Shown here: piece after piece, positions 1 to 5,399 of the stretch
How the letters are laid out: each line of letters opens with the position of its first letter
Position numbering within the stretch: position 1 is the stretch's first letter
Origin: DASVEE01 sp036399695
GTDB taxonomy: Bacteria > Acidobacteriota > Thermoanaerobaculia > Gp7-AA8
Direction: 5' to 3'
NCBI GenBank assembly: GCA_036399695.1
Contig: DASWMP010000029.1
Location: forward strand, 1-6,526
DNA length: 6,526 nt
Program-made: the position numbers and the translations under genes
Notes under the pieces: generated by a model
Told to the model about the DNA's origin: nothing
Seen by the model: the letters and a program-made list of their open reading frames with translations, nothing else
Databases searched by the model: none

Positions 1-8
1 GCGGTTCC

Positions 9-1235
9 ATGATTCGCCGATCGCTGTTCCTCCTTTTTGTGGCAATCGCCGTCTTCGCCGGGCCTGTCGCGCATGCGCGGCGGCGGGTGGTGACCGTCCG
101 GCCCGATCCGGTAATCCGGCTCGGGGCGCTCTTCTCCCTCACCGGCGACGGCGCGTCCCTCGGCGCGGCGAGTACCGCCGCGCTGGAGCTGGCGGTGCGG
201 GACATCAATCTCGAGCTCGCCCAGCTCGACCTGCCGTGGCACGTCGAGAGCGACATCGAGGACACACGACTGACCGCCACGGTGGCTCGCGAGAAAATCG
301 CGGCCCTGCATGACCGCGGCGCGCGCTTCGTCATCGGGCCGCAGTCGAGCTCGGAGGCGGGGGCAGTCCTGGCTTACGCCAACGAGCACGGCATCGTCGT
401 GATCAGCCAGGCCAGCACGGCGGCGTCGCTGGCCATCGCCGGCGATCATCTCTTCCGCCTCGCGCCGAACGACCGTCTGGAAGGTCTCGCCCAGGCGGCG
501 CTGCTGCAGGCTGACGGCATCGACACGATCGTGCCGATGTGGCGCGACGACCTTGGCAACAACGGCCTGAAGGAAGGAACGCGCCGCGCGTTCGAGGCGC
601 TCGGCGGCACGGTGCTGCCGGGCATCGCCTACGCCCCCACGACCACCGATTTCACGACGCAGGTGGCGGCCATCGGCGCTGCCGTGCGCGCGGCGCGCAA
701 CGCCCGTCCGGCGGCACGCATCGCCGTCTATCTCGCGTCCTTCGAAGAAGCGGCCGACGTCTTTCGTCTCGCCCGGCTCGACTCCGACCTCGCCTCGATC
801 CGCTGGTACGGCGCAGACGGTGTGACGCAGAGTCGTGCCCTCGTCAGCGATCCGGCCGTCGCCGCATTCGGCGTGGCCACGCAGTTCACCGCGCCTAACG
901 TCGGCCTCGACGAGCTCACCCGCGACCGGTGGGAACCGCTCTCCGAGGAGATCCGCGCGAGGATCGGCTTCTCGCCCGATGCGTACGCGCTCTCGGTGTA
1001 CGACGCGGCCTGGGTGGCCATCCTCTCCGCGATCGAGGTCAACGGCGAGGCAGCGATGCTGCGCGAGTCCTTCAGCCGCAACGTGCAGCGCTACTGGGGC
1101 GTGACCGGCCCCACCGCCGTCGACGACGCCGGCGACCGCAAGATCGGCAACTTCGACTTCTGGACCATCAAGCAGGTCAACGGCACGCCCGACTGGATCC
1201 GCACTGCGCAGTACAACGGCCGTATCGCGCGGTAG
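9..1235 (+). CDS. Secreted ABC-transporter substrate-binding protein, LivJ/branched-chain amino acid type (Peripla_BP_6 fold)
   Basis: This is probably a periplasmic receptor that captures a small solute, classically a branched-chain amino acid, amide or related compound, for an ABC importer. Residues 1-23 look like a signal peptide: basic start (R3, R4), hydrophobic core at 6-18 and an AHA cleavage motif before R24. The mature protein opens with IRLGALFSLTGDGASLG (36-52), the hallmark first strand and ligand loop of LivJ-like proteins. FVIGPQSSSEA (107-117) and VISQASTAAS (131-140) follow, as the second ligand-contact region. YDAAWVA (331-337) and a GVTGPTAVDDAGDR segment (364-377) are typical of the C-terminal lobe. 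The length of 408 aa is normal for the family. The ATG at 9 is chosen because the signal peptide begins there; only 8 nt lie upstream, so its ribosome binding site is not visible. The gene ends in tandem TAG stops (1233-1238). No LivHMGF genes follow, so it is either an orphan receptor or the last gene of an operon to the left. The ligand is unknown. Confidence 0.88.
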   Translation: MIRRSLFLLFVAIAVFAGPVAHARRRVVTVRPDPVIRLGALFSLTGDGASLGAASTAALELAVRDINLELAQLDLPWHVESDIEDTRLTATVAREKIAALHDRGARFVIGPQSSSEAGAVLAYANEHGIVVISQASTAASLAIAGDHLFRLAPNDRLEGLAQAALLQADGIDTIVPMWRDDLGNNGLKEGTRRAFEALGGTVLPGIAYAPTTTDFTTQVAAIGAAVRAARNARPAARIAVYLASFEEAADVFRLARLDSDLASIRWYGADGVTQSRALVSDPAVAAFGVATQFTAPNVGLDELTRDRWEPLSEEIRARIGFSPDAYALSVYDAAWVAILSAIEVNGEAAMLRESFSRNVQRYWGVTGPTAVDDAGDRKIGNFDFWTIKQVNGTPDWIRTAQYNGRIAR

Positions 1236-1261
1236 TAGCCTTTTCCCCTGACCGATCTCGG

Positions 1262-1310
1262 GCAGCCACCGCTCTTTACACCTGTAGCAGCGCGGTGGCT
1301 GCGCCACCGC
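1262..1310 (+). repeat. Nested inverted repeats able to form two competing hairpins
   Basis: The 177-nt gap 1236-1412 holds this structure and otherwise only pyrimidine-rich sequence. The 11-mer at 1262-1272 is the exact reverse complement of 1292-1302 (loop 19 nt). The 8-mer at 1292-1299 is also the exact reverse complement of 1303-1310 (loop TGC). The middle arm can therefore pair with only one partner at a time. The two outer arms share a direct repeat, GCCACCGC (1265-1272 and 1303-1310), and a partial third copy GCCACCG lies at 1361-1367. There is no T-tract after 1310, so it is not a classical intrinsic terminator. It may be a 3' end of the upstream transcript, an attenuator-like leader of the VOC gene, or a remnant repeat; the function is unproven. 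Confidence 0.55.
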
Positions 1311-1401
1311 AGTCCGAGACTCGCTCCCCGTCAGCCAACGTTCTTTCGCCCTTCTACCCGGCCACCGATGATTTTCGGTCCCCTCCCCCGTCTAAACCCG
1401 C

Positions 1402-1406
1402 GGAGG
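1402..1406 (+). promoter_or_regulatory. Ribosome binding site GGAGG fixing the VOC gene start
   Basis: GGAGG sits 6 nt before the ATG at 1413. It favours that start over the in-frame ATG at 1368, which would add 15 residues that do not fit the family and has no comparable site in front. Confidence 0.85.
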
Positions 1407-1412
1407 AACGAA

Positions 1413-2300
1413 ATGGAAAAGATCACACCTCATTTGTGGTTCGGCACCGAGGCGAAGGAGGCGGGCGCGTTCTACACCTCGCTGTTCGCCGGCTCCAGCG
1501 TGAAGAGCACGACCACACTGCACAACACCCCGTCCGGGTCCGTGGACGTCGTCACGATCGACCTCGCCGGACATGAGCTCACCCTCCTCTCGGCCGGGCC
1601 GCTGTTCAAGTTCACGCCGGCCATCTCCTTCCTCGTCGCCTGCGAGACGAAAGAGGAAGTCGATGAGCTCTGGAGCAAGCTCTCGCCGGGCGGCTCCGCA
1701 TTGATGGAGCTCGGCAGCTACCCGTTCAGCGAGCACTACGGATGGATCCAGGACCGGTACGGACTCTCCTGGCAGGTGATGCAGGCGCGCTGGCAGCCGA
1801 TCCGGCAGAAGATCACTCCCACGCTCATGTTCACCGGCGAGCAGGCAGGCAAAGCCGAAGAGGCGATCGCCTTCTACACGTCCGTGTTCCACGACTCCAA
1901 AAGCGACTCGATCCTGCGGTACGGCGCCGGCGAGGAGCCGGACAAAGAGGGCACGGTCAAGCACGCCGTCTTCACGCTCGAAGGGCAGGACTTCGCGGCG
2001 ATGGACAGCGCGCATCCGCACGGCTTCGGCTTCAACGAAGCGATCTCGCTCCAGGTGCACTGCGACACCCAGCAGGAGATCGACTACTACTGGGACAAGC
2101 TCTCCGCCGATCCAAAGGCCGAACAGTGCGGATGGCTCAAAGACCGCTTCGGCCTGTCGTGGCAGGTCGTCCCCACCGAGATGGACGAGATGCTCGCGAC
2201 GAACGATCAGGCCAGGATCGCACGCGTGACCGAGGCTTTCCTGAAGATGAAGAAATTCGACCTGGCGACGCTCAGGGAAGCAGCCGACGACAACGCCTGA
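1413..2300 (+). CDS. Two-domain VOC / PhnB-like protein (glyoxalase-fold superfamily)
   Basis: A 295-aa soluble protein made of two homologous VOC domains in tandem, of the PhnB-like type often labelled '3-demethylubiquinone-9 3-methyltransferase'. Domain 1 (about 3-125) starts ITPHLWFGTEAKEAGAFYTS and ends GWIQDRYGLSWQV (110-122). Domain 2 (about 134-253) starts ITPTLMFTGEQAGKAEEAIA and ends GWLKDRFGLSWQV (240-252). The repeated FYTS-(L/V)F and GW-x2-DR-(Y/F)-GLSWQV blocks show an internal duplication. VOC proteins bind or transform small molecules, often with a metal at the paired beta-alpha-beta-beta-beta modules, but biochemical roles of this subgroup are largely unassigned and the historic methyltransferase name should not be taken literally. 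The C-terminal tail (about 254-295) is helical and charged. The start at 1413 is set by the GGAGG site. It appears to be a stand-alone gene, closed by a hairpin right after its stop. The family call is firm; the substrate is unknown. Confidence 0.88.
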   Translation: MEKITPHLWFGTEAKEAGAFYTSLFAGSSVKSTTTLHNTPSGSVDVVTIDLAGHELTLLSAGPLFKFTPAISFLVACETKEEVDELWSKLSPGGSALMELGSYPFSEHYGWIQDRYGLSWQVMQARWQPIRQKITPTLMFTGEQAGKAEEAIAFYTSVFHDSKSDSILRYGAGEEPDKEGTVKHAVFTLEGQDFAAMDSAHPHGFGFNEAISLQVHCDTQQEIDYYWDKLSADPKAEQCGWLKDRFGLSWQVVPTEMDEMLATNDQARIARVTEAFLKMKKFDLATLREAADDNA

Positions 2301-2306
2301 CGCACG

Positions 2307-2346
2307 CGCGGGCTGACACGCTGATTCATCGGCGGGTCAGCCCGCG
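2307..2346 (+). terminator. Strong hairpin 6 nt after the VOC stop codon, probable transcript end
   Basis: CGCGGGCTGAC (2307-2317) is the exact reverse complement of GTCAGCCCGCG (2336-2346), giving an 11-bp GC-rich stem. Inside the 18-nt loop a second short stem (about 2319-2324 with 2329-2334, one G-T wobble) can stack on it. No T-run follows, so it is either a U-tract-less terminator or a 3'-end stabilising structure. Its place directly after a stop and before the next promoter-like region supports a transcript boundary. A further 6-bp repeat, CCCGCG (2353-2358) with CGCGGG (2370-2375), lies just downstream. Confidence 0.55.
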
Positions 2347-2392
2347 TCGCTCCCCGCGCCCGCGCGCACCGCGGGACGTGGAGCGCCGGGGC

Positions 2393-2421
2393 TTGCATTG
2401 CCACCAGCAGTGCTGTAGTGT
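2393..2421 (+). promoter_or_regulatory. Candidate promoter of the GntR-ABC operon
   Basis: A TTGCAT -35-like hexamer (2393-2398) precedes overlapping -10-like hexamers: TGTAGT (2414-2419), with a TGC extended -10 in front and a 15-nt spacer, or TAGTGT (2416-2421) with a 17-nt spacer. Neither is a strong consensus match. The position is sensible: AT-richer than the surroundings, after the VOC hairpin, about 35-40 nt before the regulator start, and overlapping the palindrome at 2418-2439. The transcription start would fall near 2426-2429. Confidence 0.4.
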
Positions 2422-2439
2422 TGCACCTGTGTACAACAC
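2418..2439 (+). promoter_or_regulatory. Candidate GntR operator palindrome
   Basis: GTGTTGCAC (2418-2426) and GTACAACAC (2431-2439) are inverted 9-mers that match at 8 of 9 positions around a 4-nt centre. The outer six base pairs (GTGTTG/CAACAC) are perfect. The palindrome ends 15 nt before the GntR start and overlaps the probable -10 and transcription start. That is where an autorepressor of the YtrA group would be expected to bind. The assignment to this regulator is inferred from position. Confidence 0.6.
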
Positions 2440-2454
2440 CGCAACTGGTGCACG

Positions 2455-2832
2455 ATGCTCGTGAACCTCGATCCGAACGACGCGCGGCCGCTCTATCTCC
2501 AGATCATGGACGAAGTGCGGCGGGCGGTCGTCGTCGGGACGTTGAGGGCCGAGGATCCACTCCCCTCCGTGCGCGAGCTTGCCGGCGAGCTGGTCGTGAA
2601 TCCCCGCACCGTCTCCCAGGCCTACCAGGAGCTCGAGCGCGAGGGCGTCATCTACGTGCGCCGGGGACAGGGCACGTTCGTCTCGCCCACCGTCAAGCGT
2701 GGCGCCGGAGAGCGGCGCAGCCTGGCGCTGGCGGTGGCCAAGCGCGCGCTGCTCGAGGCGCGGCGAAACGGCATCGGGGCAGAGGAGCTCGTGACCATGA
2801 TCCAGAAACTCGCAGCGAAGGAGGACGAATGA
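2455..2832 (+). CDS. GntR-family transcriptional regulator, YtrA subfamily
   Basis: A 125-aa DNA-binding regulator, the usual size for the short YtrA subfamily, which lacks the large ligand-binding domain of other GntR proteins. The winged helix-turn-helix covers about 10-78: RPLYLQIMDEVRRAVVVG (11-28), then PLPSVRELAGEL (35-46), the recognition region VNPRTVSQAYQELE (48-61) and the wing GVIYVRRGQGTFVSP (64-78). Residues about 85-125 form a short helical tail that would dimerise. Members of this group normally sit first in an ABC-transporter operon and repress it. Here the gene overlaps the ATPase gene by ATGA (2829-2832), and a palindrome lies just upstream. The ATG at 2455 keeps the full N-terminus; GTG at 2461 is possible. 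No Shine-Dalgarno-like sequence precedes either, so initiation is weak or unusual. The signal it senses cannot be read from sequence. Confidence 0.92.
   Translation: MLVNLDPNDARPLYLQIMDEVRRAVVVGTLRAEDPLPSVRELAGELVVNPRTVSQAYQELEREGVIYVRRGQGTFVSPTVKRGAGERRSLALAVAKRALLEARRNGIGAEELVTMIQKLAAKEDE
2818..2824 (+). promoter_or_regulatory. Ribosome binding site AAGGAGG of the first ATPase gene
   Basis: A near-perfect Shine-Dalgarno within the last codons of the GntR gene, 4 nt before the ATG at 2829. It settles the start of the ATPase although the reading frame is open back to 2418. Confidence 0.85.
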
Positions 2833-3737
2833 ACGGCTCGGAGTCATTCGCCGTCGCGACGCACGCCCTGTCGATGCGCTACCGGAACCAGGCCGCACTC
2901 ACCGCTGTCGATCTGCGCGTGCCCGAGGGCGCGGTGTACGTCCTCATCGGCGCCAATGGCGCGGGGAAGAGCAGCATGATGAAAGCGCTGCTGAACCTCG
3001 AGCGGCCGCATGAGGGGCGTGCGGAAGTGTTCGGGCTCGACACCGTGTCGGACGGTCCGCGGGTGCGGGCGCAGGTGGGCTACATGCCCGAGTCTCACGA
3101 ACACGACTACAAGTGGCTCACGTGCGAACGGCTGATGCAGTACGTCGCGGCGCATTACCCCTCGTGGGATCACGCCTATGCGACGCACCTCGCCGGCATC
3201 TTCGGCGTTCGCCCGGAGCGCAGGATCGGCACGCTGTCCAAGGGCGAGAGCCGGCGACTGCAGTTCGTGCTCGCGCTGGCGCATCGTCCGCGGCTCCTGC
3301 TGCTCGACGAGCCCACCGACGGCCTCGATCCGATGGTGCGCAACCGCACGCTCGCGCAACTCGCCGAGCATCTCGCCGACACGCCGACCACCGTCGTCAT
3401 CTCGACACACCACATCCATGAGGTGGAGAGCCTCGCCGATCACGTCGGCGTGCTCAGCGCCGGACGCCTCGTCGCCCAGATGTCGCGCGACGACCTGCGG
3501 AGGACCGTGCGCCGCTACCGCGTCGAAGTGCCGGAAGGTTGGCAGGCGCCGCCGGAGCTGCGCACCCCGACGCTGCGGCGCTCGCGTGGCGGCCGCGAAG
3601 TGCAGTGGACGCTGATCGGCGAAGAACGCGACGTCACCGCGCGCCTCACCGCTGCCGGCGCAACGGTGCGCGACGTTACGCCGCTCGCGCTCGAAGACGC
3701 CGCGCTGGCCTTCCTGGCCGAGGAGGTGGCGCCGTGA
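2829..3737 (+). CDS. ABC transporter ATP-binding protein, YtrB-like
   Basis: A 302-aa cytoplasmic ATPase that should power the permease encoded next. Visible motifs: Walker A GANGAGKSS (41-49), Q-loop region GYMPE (84-88) with Glu in place of the usual Gln, a divergent signature LSKGE (136-140) instead of LSGGQ, Walker B LLLLDEP (156-162), D-loop GLDP (165-168) and switch histidine in STH (192-194). An HYPSWD segment (109-114) in the helical domain is characteristic of ATPases encoded beside YtrA regulators. About 85 residues follow the core; their role is unknown. The start at 2829 overlaps the GntR stop (ATGA) and has an AAGGAGG site, so the two are translationally coupled. The gene overlaps the permease at its 3' end (GTGA, 3734-3737). 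An exporter or antibiotic-response function is inferred from the family and context; the substrate is not known. Confidence 0.92.
   Translation: MNGSESFAVATHALSMRYRNQAALTAVDLRVPEGAVYVLIGANGAGKSSMMKALLNLERPHEGRAEVFGLDTVSDGPRVRAQVGYMPESHEHDYKWLTCERLMQYVAAHYPSWDHAYATHLAGIFGVRPERRIGTLSKGESRRLQFVLALAHRPRLLLLDEPTDGLDPMVRNRTLAQLAEHLADTPTTVVISTHHIHEVESLADHVGVLSAGRLVAQMSRDDLRRTVRRYRVEVPEGWQAPPELRTPTLRRSRGGREVQWTLIGEERDVTARLTAAGATVRDVTPLALEDAALAFLAEEVAP
3721..3726 (+). promoter_or_regulatory. Ribosome binding site AGGAGG deciding a GTG start
   Basis: AGGAGG lies 7 nt before GTG at 3734, inside the end of the ATPase gene. It identifies the permease start as GTG, overlapping the ATPase stop (GTGA), although the frame is open upstream to 3539. 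Confidence 0.82.
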
Positions 3738-4474
3738 GCGACGCGACCCTTCACCTCGGGCCGCGCTGGCGTGACGTGGTGCTCCAGCAGGTTGCGATCG
3801 TCGGTCTGAGTCTCCGCCCCGCGGCACTCGTTCTGGCCGCTGTCCTCGCCGCCGGCACGGTCATGATCGGGGGCGAGATCATCGGCGGAGGTCCGGGCTT
3901 CGATTCCGACGAAACGTTCCCCACCGCCATCATCGCTTTCCTCTTTCCCTTCGCCGTCTGGAGAGGCGAGAAGCGCTTCGGCCCTGCCTTTCTCTGGACC
4001 CTTCCGGTCGACCGCCGCCGGCTGGCGCTGGCCAAAGTATTCGCCGGCTTCGTCTGGTTCATGGCGGCACTGGCGTTCTTCATCGTGTGGCTGCTCGCGC
4101 TGGGGCTTCTGGCCGGCGCACCGGCCGCACTCACCATCATGCGCGTGCCGTTCACCGCGACCCTCGGGATGTACCTCTTCGGCAGCGCGCTCGTCCTGGG
4201 CCTGCGCCACCCGCTGCGCTGGCTCGTCGGAGCCGCCGGCGTGCTCGTCCTGGTGGGCACTCTCGGTGACGTGCTCAGCCAGCCGGACGATAGCGAGTGG
4301 CAGTACGTCCCCGGAGCAAAGGCCTTCTTTTCCGCGGTCGAGCGATTCGCGGCGGCCTGGCTGAACGTCCCCGAGTCCGCACAGTGGGCCATCACCACCT
4401 TTCTCTGGTTCGGAGCCGGCCTGGCCGCGCTCTGGGCCGCCGCCTCGCGGCATCGCGAGCGAACGCGGCGCTGA
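3734..4474 (+). CDS. ABC-2-type transporter permease, six membrane segments
   Basis: A 246-aa integral membrane protein, probably the partner of the preceding ATPase. Hydrophobic segments lie at about 30-50, 62-78, 103-127, 139-157, 161-179 and 217-238, the six-helix plan of ABC-2 permeases. The N-terminus (1-28) is amphipathic, and the C-terminus ends in a basic cytoplasmic tail (RHRERTRR, 239-246). The WRGEKRFGPAFLWTLPVDRRRLALAKVFAG stretch (76-105) resembles the conserved cytoplasmic loop of ABC-2 permeases, where 'LPVxR' precedes the next helix and contacts the ATPase. Short loop and periplasmic segments hold no enzymatic motif. It starts with GTG and overlaps the ATPase stop codon, so equal expression through coupling is likely. 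A homodimer with two ATPase copies would be the minimal transporter. Sequence similarity across this family is low, so the assignment rests on topology, context and the loop motif. Confidence 0.82.
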   Translation: MSDATLHLGPRWRDVVLQQVAIVGLSLRPAALVLAAVLAAGTVMIGGEIIGGGPGFDSDETFPTAIIAFLFPFAVWRGEKRFGPAFLWTLPVDRRRLALAKVFAGFVWFMAALAFFIVWLLALGLLAGAPAALTIMRVPFTATLGMYLFGSALVLGLRHPLRWLVGAAGVLVLVGTLGDVLSQPDDSEWQYVPGAKAFFSAVERFAAAWLNVPESAQWAITTFLWFGAGLAALWAAASRHRERTRR

Positions 4475-4479
4475 CTTCG

Positions 4480-4507
4480 TCAATCCTCATCAATCCATCA
4501 CCAGGAG
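4480..4507 (+). promoter_or_regulatory. Low-G leader with a 10-nt-period repeat and the AGGAG site of the second ATPase
   Basis: The 39-nt gap between permease and second ATPase contains TCAATCC twice (4480-4486 and 4490-4496), exactly 10 nt apart, then AGGAG (4503-4507) 6 nt before ATG 4514. The leader is poor in G and so probably unstructured, unlike the GC-rich coding DNA around it, which would let ribosomes start independently on the second module. No promoter hexamers were recognised here. Confidence 0.55.
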
Positions 4508-4513
4508 AACCCG

Positions 4514-5392
4514 ATGCTCGAACTTCACGGCGTGAGCCATATCTATCCGAACGGAACCCGCGCCCTCGATGGCGTGACGCTGTCCATCCCACGTGGCATG
4601 TACGGCCTCCTCGGCCCGAACGGCGCCGGCAAATCGACGCTCATGCGCACCATCGCCACGTTGCAGACGCCGACCGAGGGCACTGTGCGGTTCGGTGACA
4701 TCGACGTCATCGGCGAGCCGGAGAAACTGCGCCGCACGCTCGGCTACCTGCCGCAGGATTTCGGCGTCTATCCGCGCGTCTCCGCCTACGACATGCTCGA
4801 TCACATGGCGGTGCTGAAAGGCATCGCCTCATCGGCGGACCGCCGGACCACCGTCGAAACGCTGCTGCATCAGACCAACCTCTGGAGCGTGCGCAAGAAG
4901 ATGCTCTCCGGCTTTTCGGGCGGCATGCGTCAGCGCTTTGGCATCGCCCAGGCGCTGATCGGCAATCCGGGTCTGATCATCGTCGACGAGCCCACCGCCG
5001 GCCTCGACCCCGAGGAGCGGAACCGCTTTCTCAACCTGCTCGCCGAGATCGGCGAAAACGTGGTCGTGATCCTCTCCACGCACATCGTCGAAGACGTGTC
5101 GGATCTCTGCCACCGCATGGCCGTGATGGCTGACGGGCGCGTGCAGCTCGAAGGATCGCCGCAGCAGCTCATGCAATCCACTCGCGGGCGGATCTGGATG
5201 AAAACGATCGAGCGCGGTGAGCTGGCGCGCTATCGCGAGCAGTACGAGATCCTTTCCACGCGCCTCTTCGCCGGACGGACCGTCATCCACATCCTCTCCG
5301 ACCGCGATCCCGGCAACGGCTTCACTTCCGTCGACGCCGGTCTCCAGGACGTCTACTTCTCCACGCTCGCGCAGTCGCGCCGCGCGGCCTGA
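4514..5392 (+). CDS. ABC transporter ATP-binding protein, NatA/BcrA-like (second module)
   Basis: A 292-aa cytoplasmic ATPase, expected to energise the large membrane protein encoded 7 nt downstream. All core motifs are present: Walker A GPNGAGKST (34-42), Q-loop GYLPQ (77-81), signature region LSGFSGGMRQR (131-141), whose core is FSGGM, Walker B LIIVDEP (154-160), D-loop GLDP (163-166) and switch histidine STH (188-190). The N-terminal LHGVSHIYPNGTRALDGVTL and YPRVSAYDMLDHMAVLKGI (86-104) are typical of the ATPases paired with ABC-2 permeases for drug, peptide or ion export. About 80 residues after the core (210-292) form an accessory domain. Unlike the first ATPase it keeps the canonical Q-loop glutamine, so the two are not a recent duplication. 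Translation starts at ATG 4514 with AGGAG 6 nt upstream. The next gene's GAGG site overlaps its stop codon, so the pair is coupled. The substrate is unknown. Confidence 0.92.
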   Translation: MLELHGVSHIYPNGTRALDGVTLSIPRGMYGLLGPNGAGKSTLMRTIATLQTPTEGTVRFGDIDVIGEPEKLRRTLGYLPQDFGVYPRVSAYDMLDHMAVLKGIASSADRRTTVETLLHQTNLWSVRKKMLSGFSGGMRQRFGIAQALIGNPGLIIVDEPTAGLDPEERNRFLNLLAEIGENVVVILSTHIVEDVSDLCHRMAVMADGRVQLEGSPQQLMQSTRGRIWMKTIERGELARYREQYEILSTRLFAGRTVIHILSDRDPGNGFTSVDAGLQDVYFSTLAQSRRAA

Positions 5393-5394
5393 GG
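5391..5394 (+). promoter_or_regulatory. Ribosome binding site GAGG overlapping the ATPase stop
   Basis: GAGG shares bases with the TGA stop (5390-5392) and lies 5 nt before ATG 5400. It supports that start and suggests coupled translation of ATPase and permease. Confidence 0.65.
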
Positions 5395-5399
5395 CACCC

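Noticed and set aside
1275..1280. TTTACA as a -35 box for the VOC gene
   Set aside because: It matches 5 of 6 bases, but no acceptable -10 hexamer lies 16-18 nt downstream, where the GC-rich hairpin sits.
1368..1412. 15-residue N-terminal extension of the VOC protein from ATG 1368
   Set aside because: ATG 1413 has GGAGG at the right distance and begins at the family's usual first strand; the extension is Pro/Arg-rich and has no ribosome site.
1392..2060. 222-aa open frame on the - strand opposite the VOC gene
   Set aside because: Antisense shadow with no domain signature; the + strand VOC repeats are unambiguous.
2418..2828. N-terminal extension of the first ATPase, whose frame is open from 2418
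   Set aside because: It overlaps the whole GntR gene in another frame, is Arg-rich without domain features, and the AAGGAGG-ATG at 2818-2831 marks the true start.
2844..3827. 327-aa open frame on the - strand
   Set aside because: It lies antisense to the first ATPase and its permease, whose motifs and ribosome sites are clear. The translation is Arg/Ala/Gly/His-rich without recognisable domains, as expected opposite GC-rich genes.
4444..4459. CTCGCG/CGCGAG 6-bp hairpin near the end of the permease gene
   Set aside because: Short, inside coding sequence, no T-run, and such repeats are expected by chance in GC-rich DNA.
3515..4483. 322-aa open frame on the - strand opposite the permease
   Set aside because: Its composition (Glu/Gly/Arg/Gln-rich, no membrane or catalytic motif) is that of a shadow frame; the + strand frame has six helices and an AGGAGG site.
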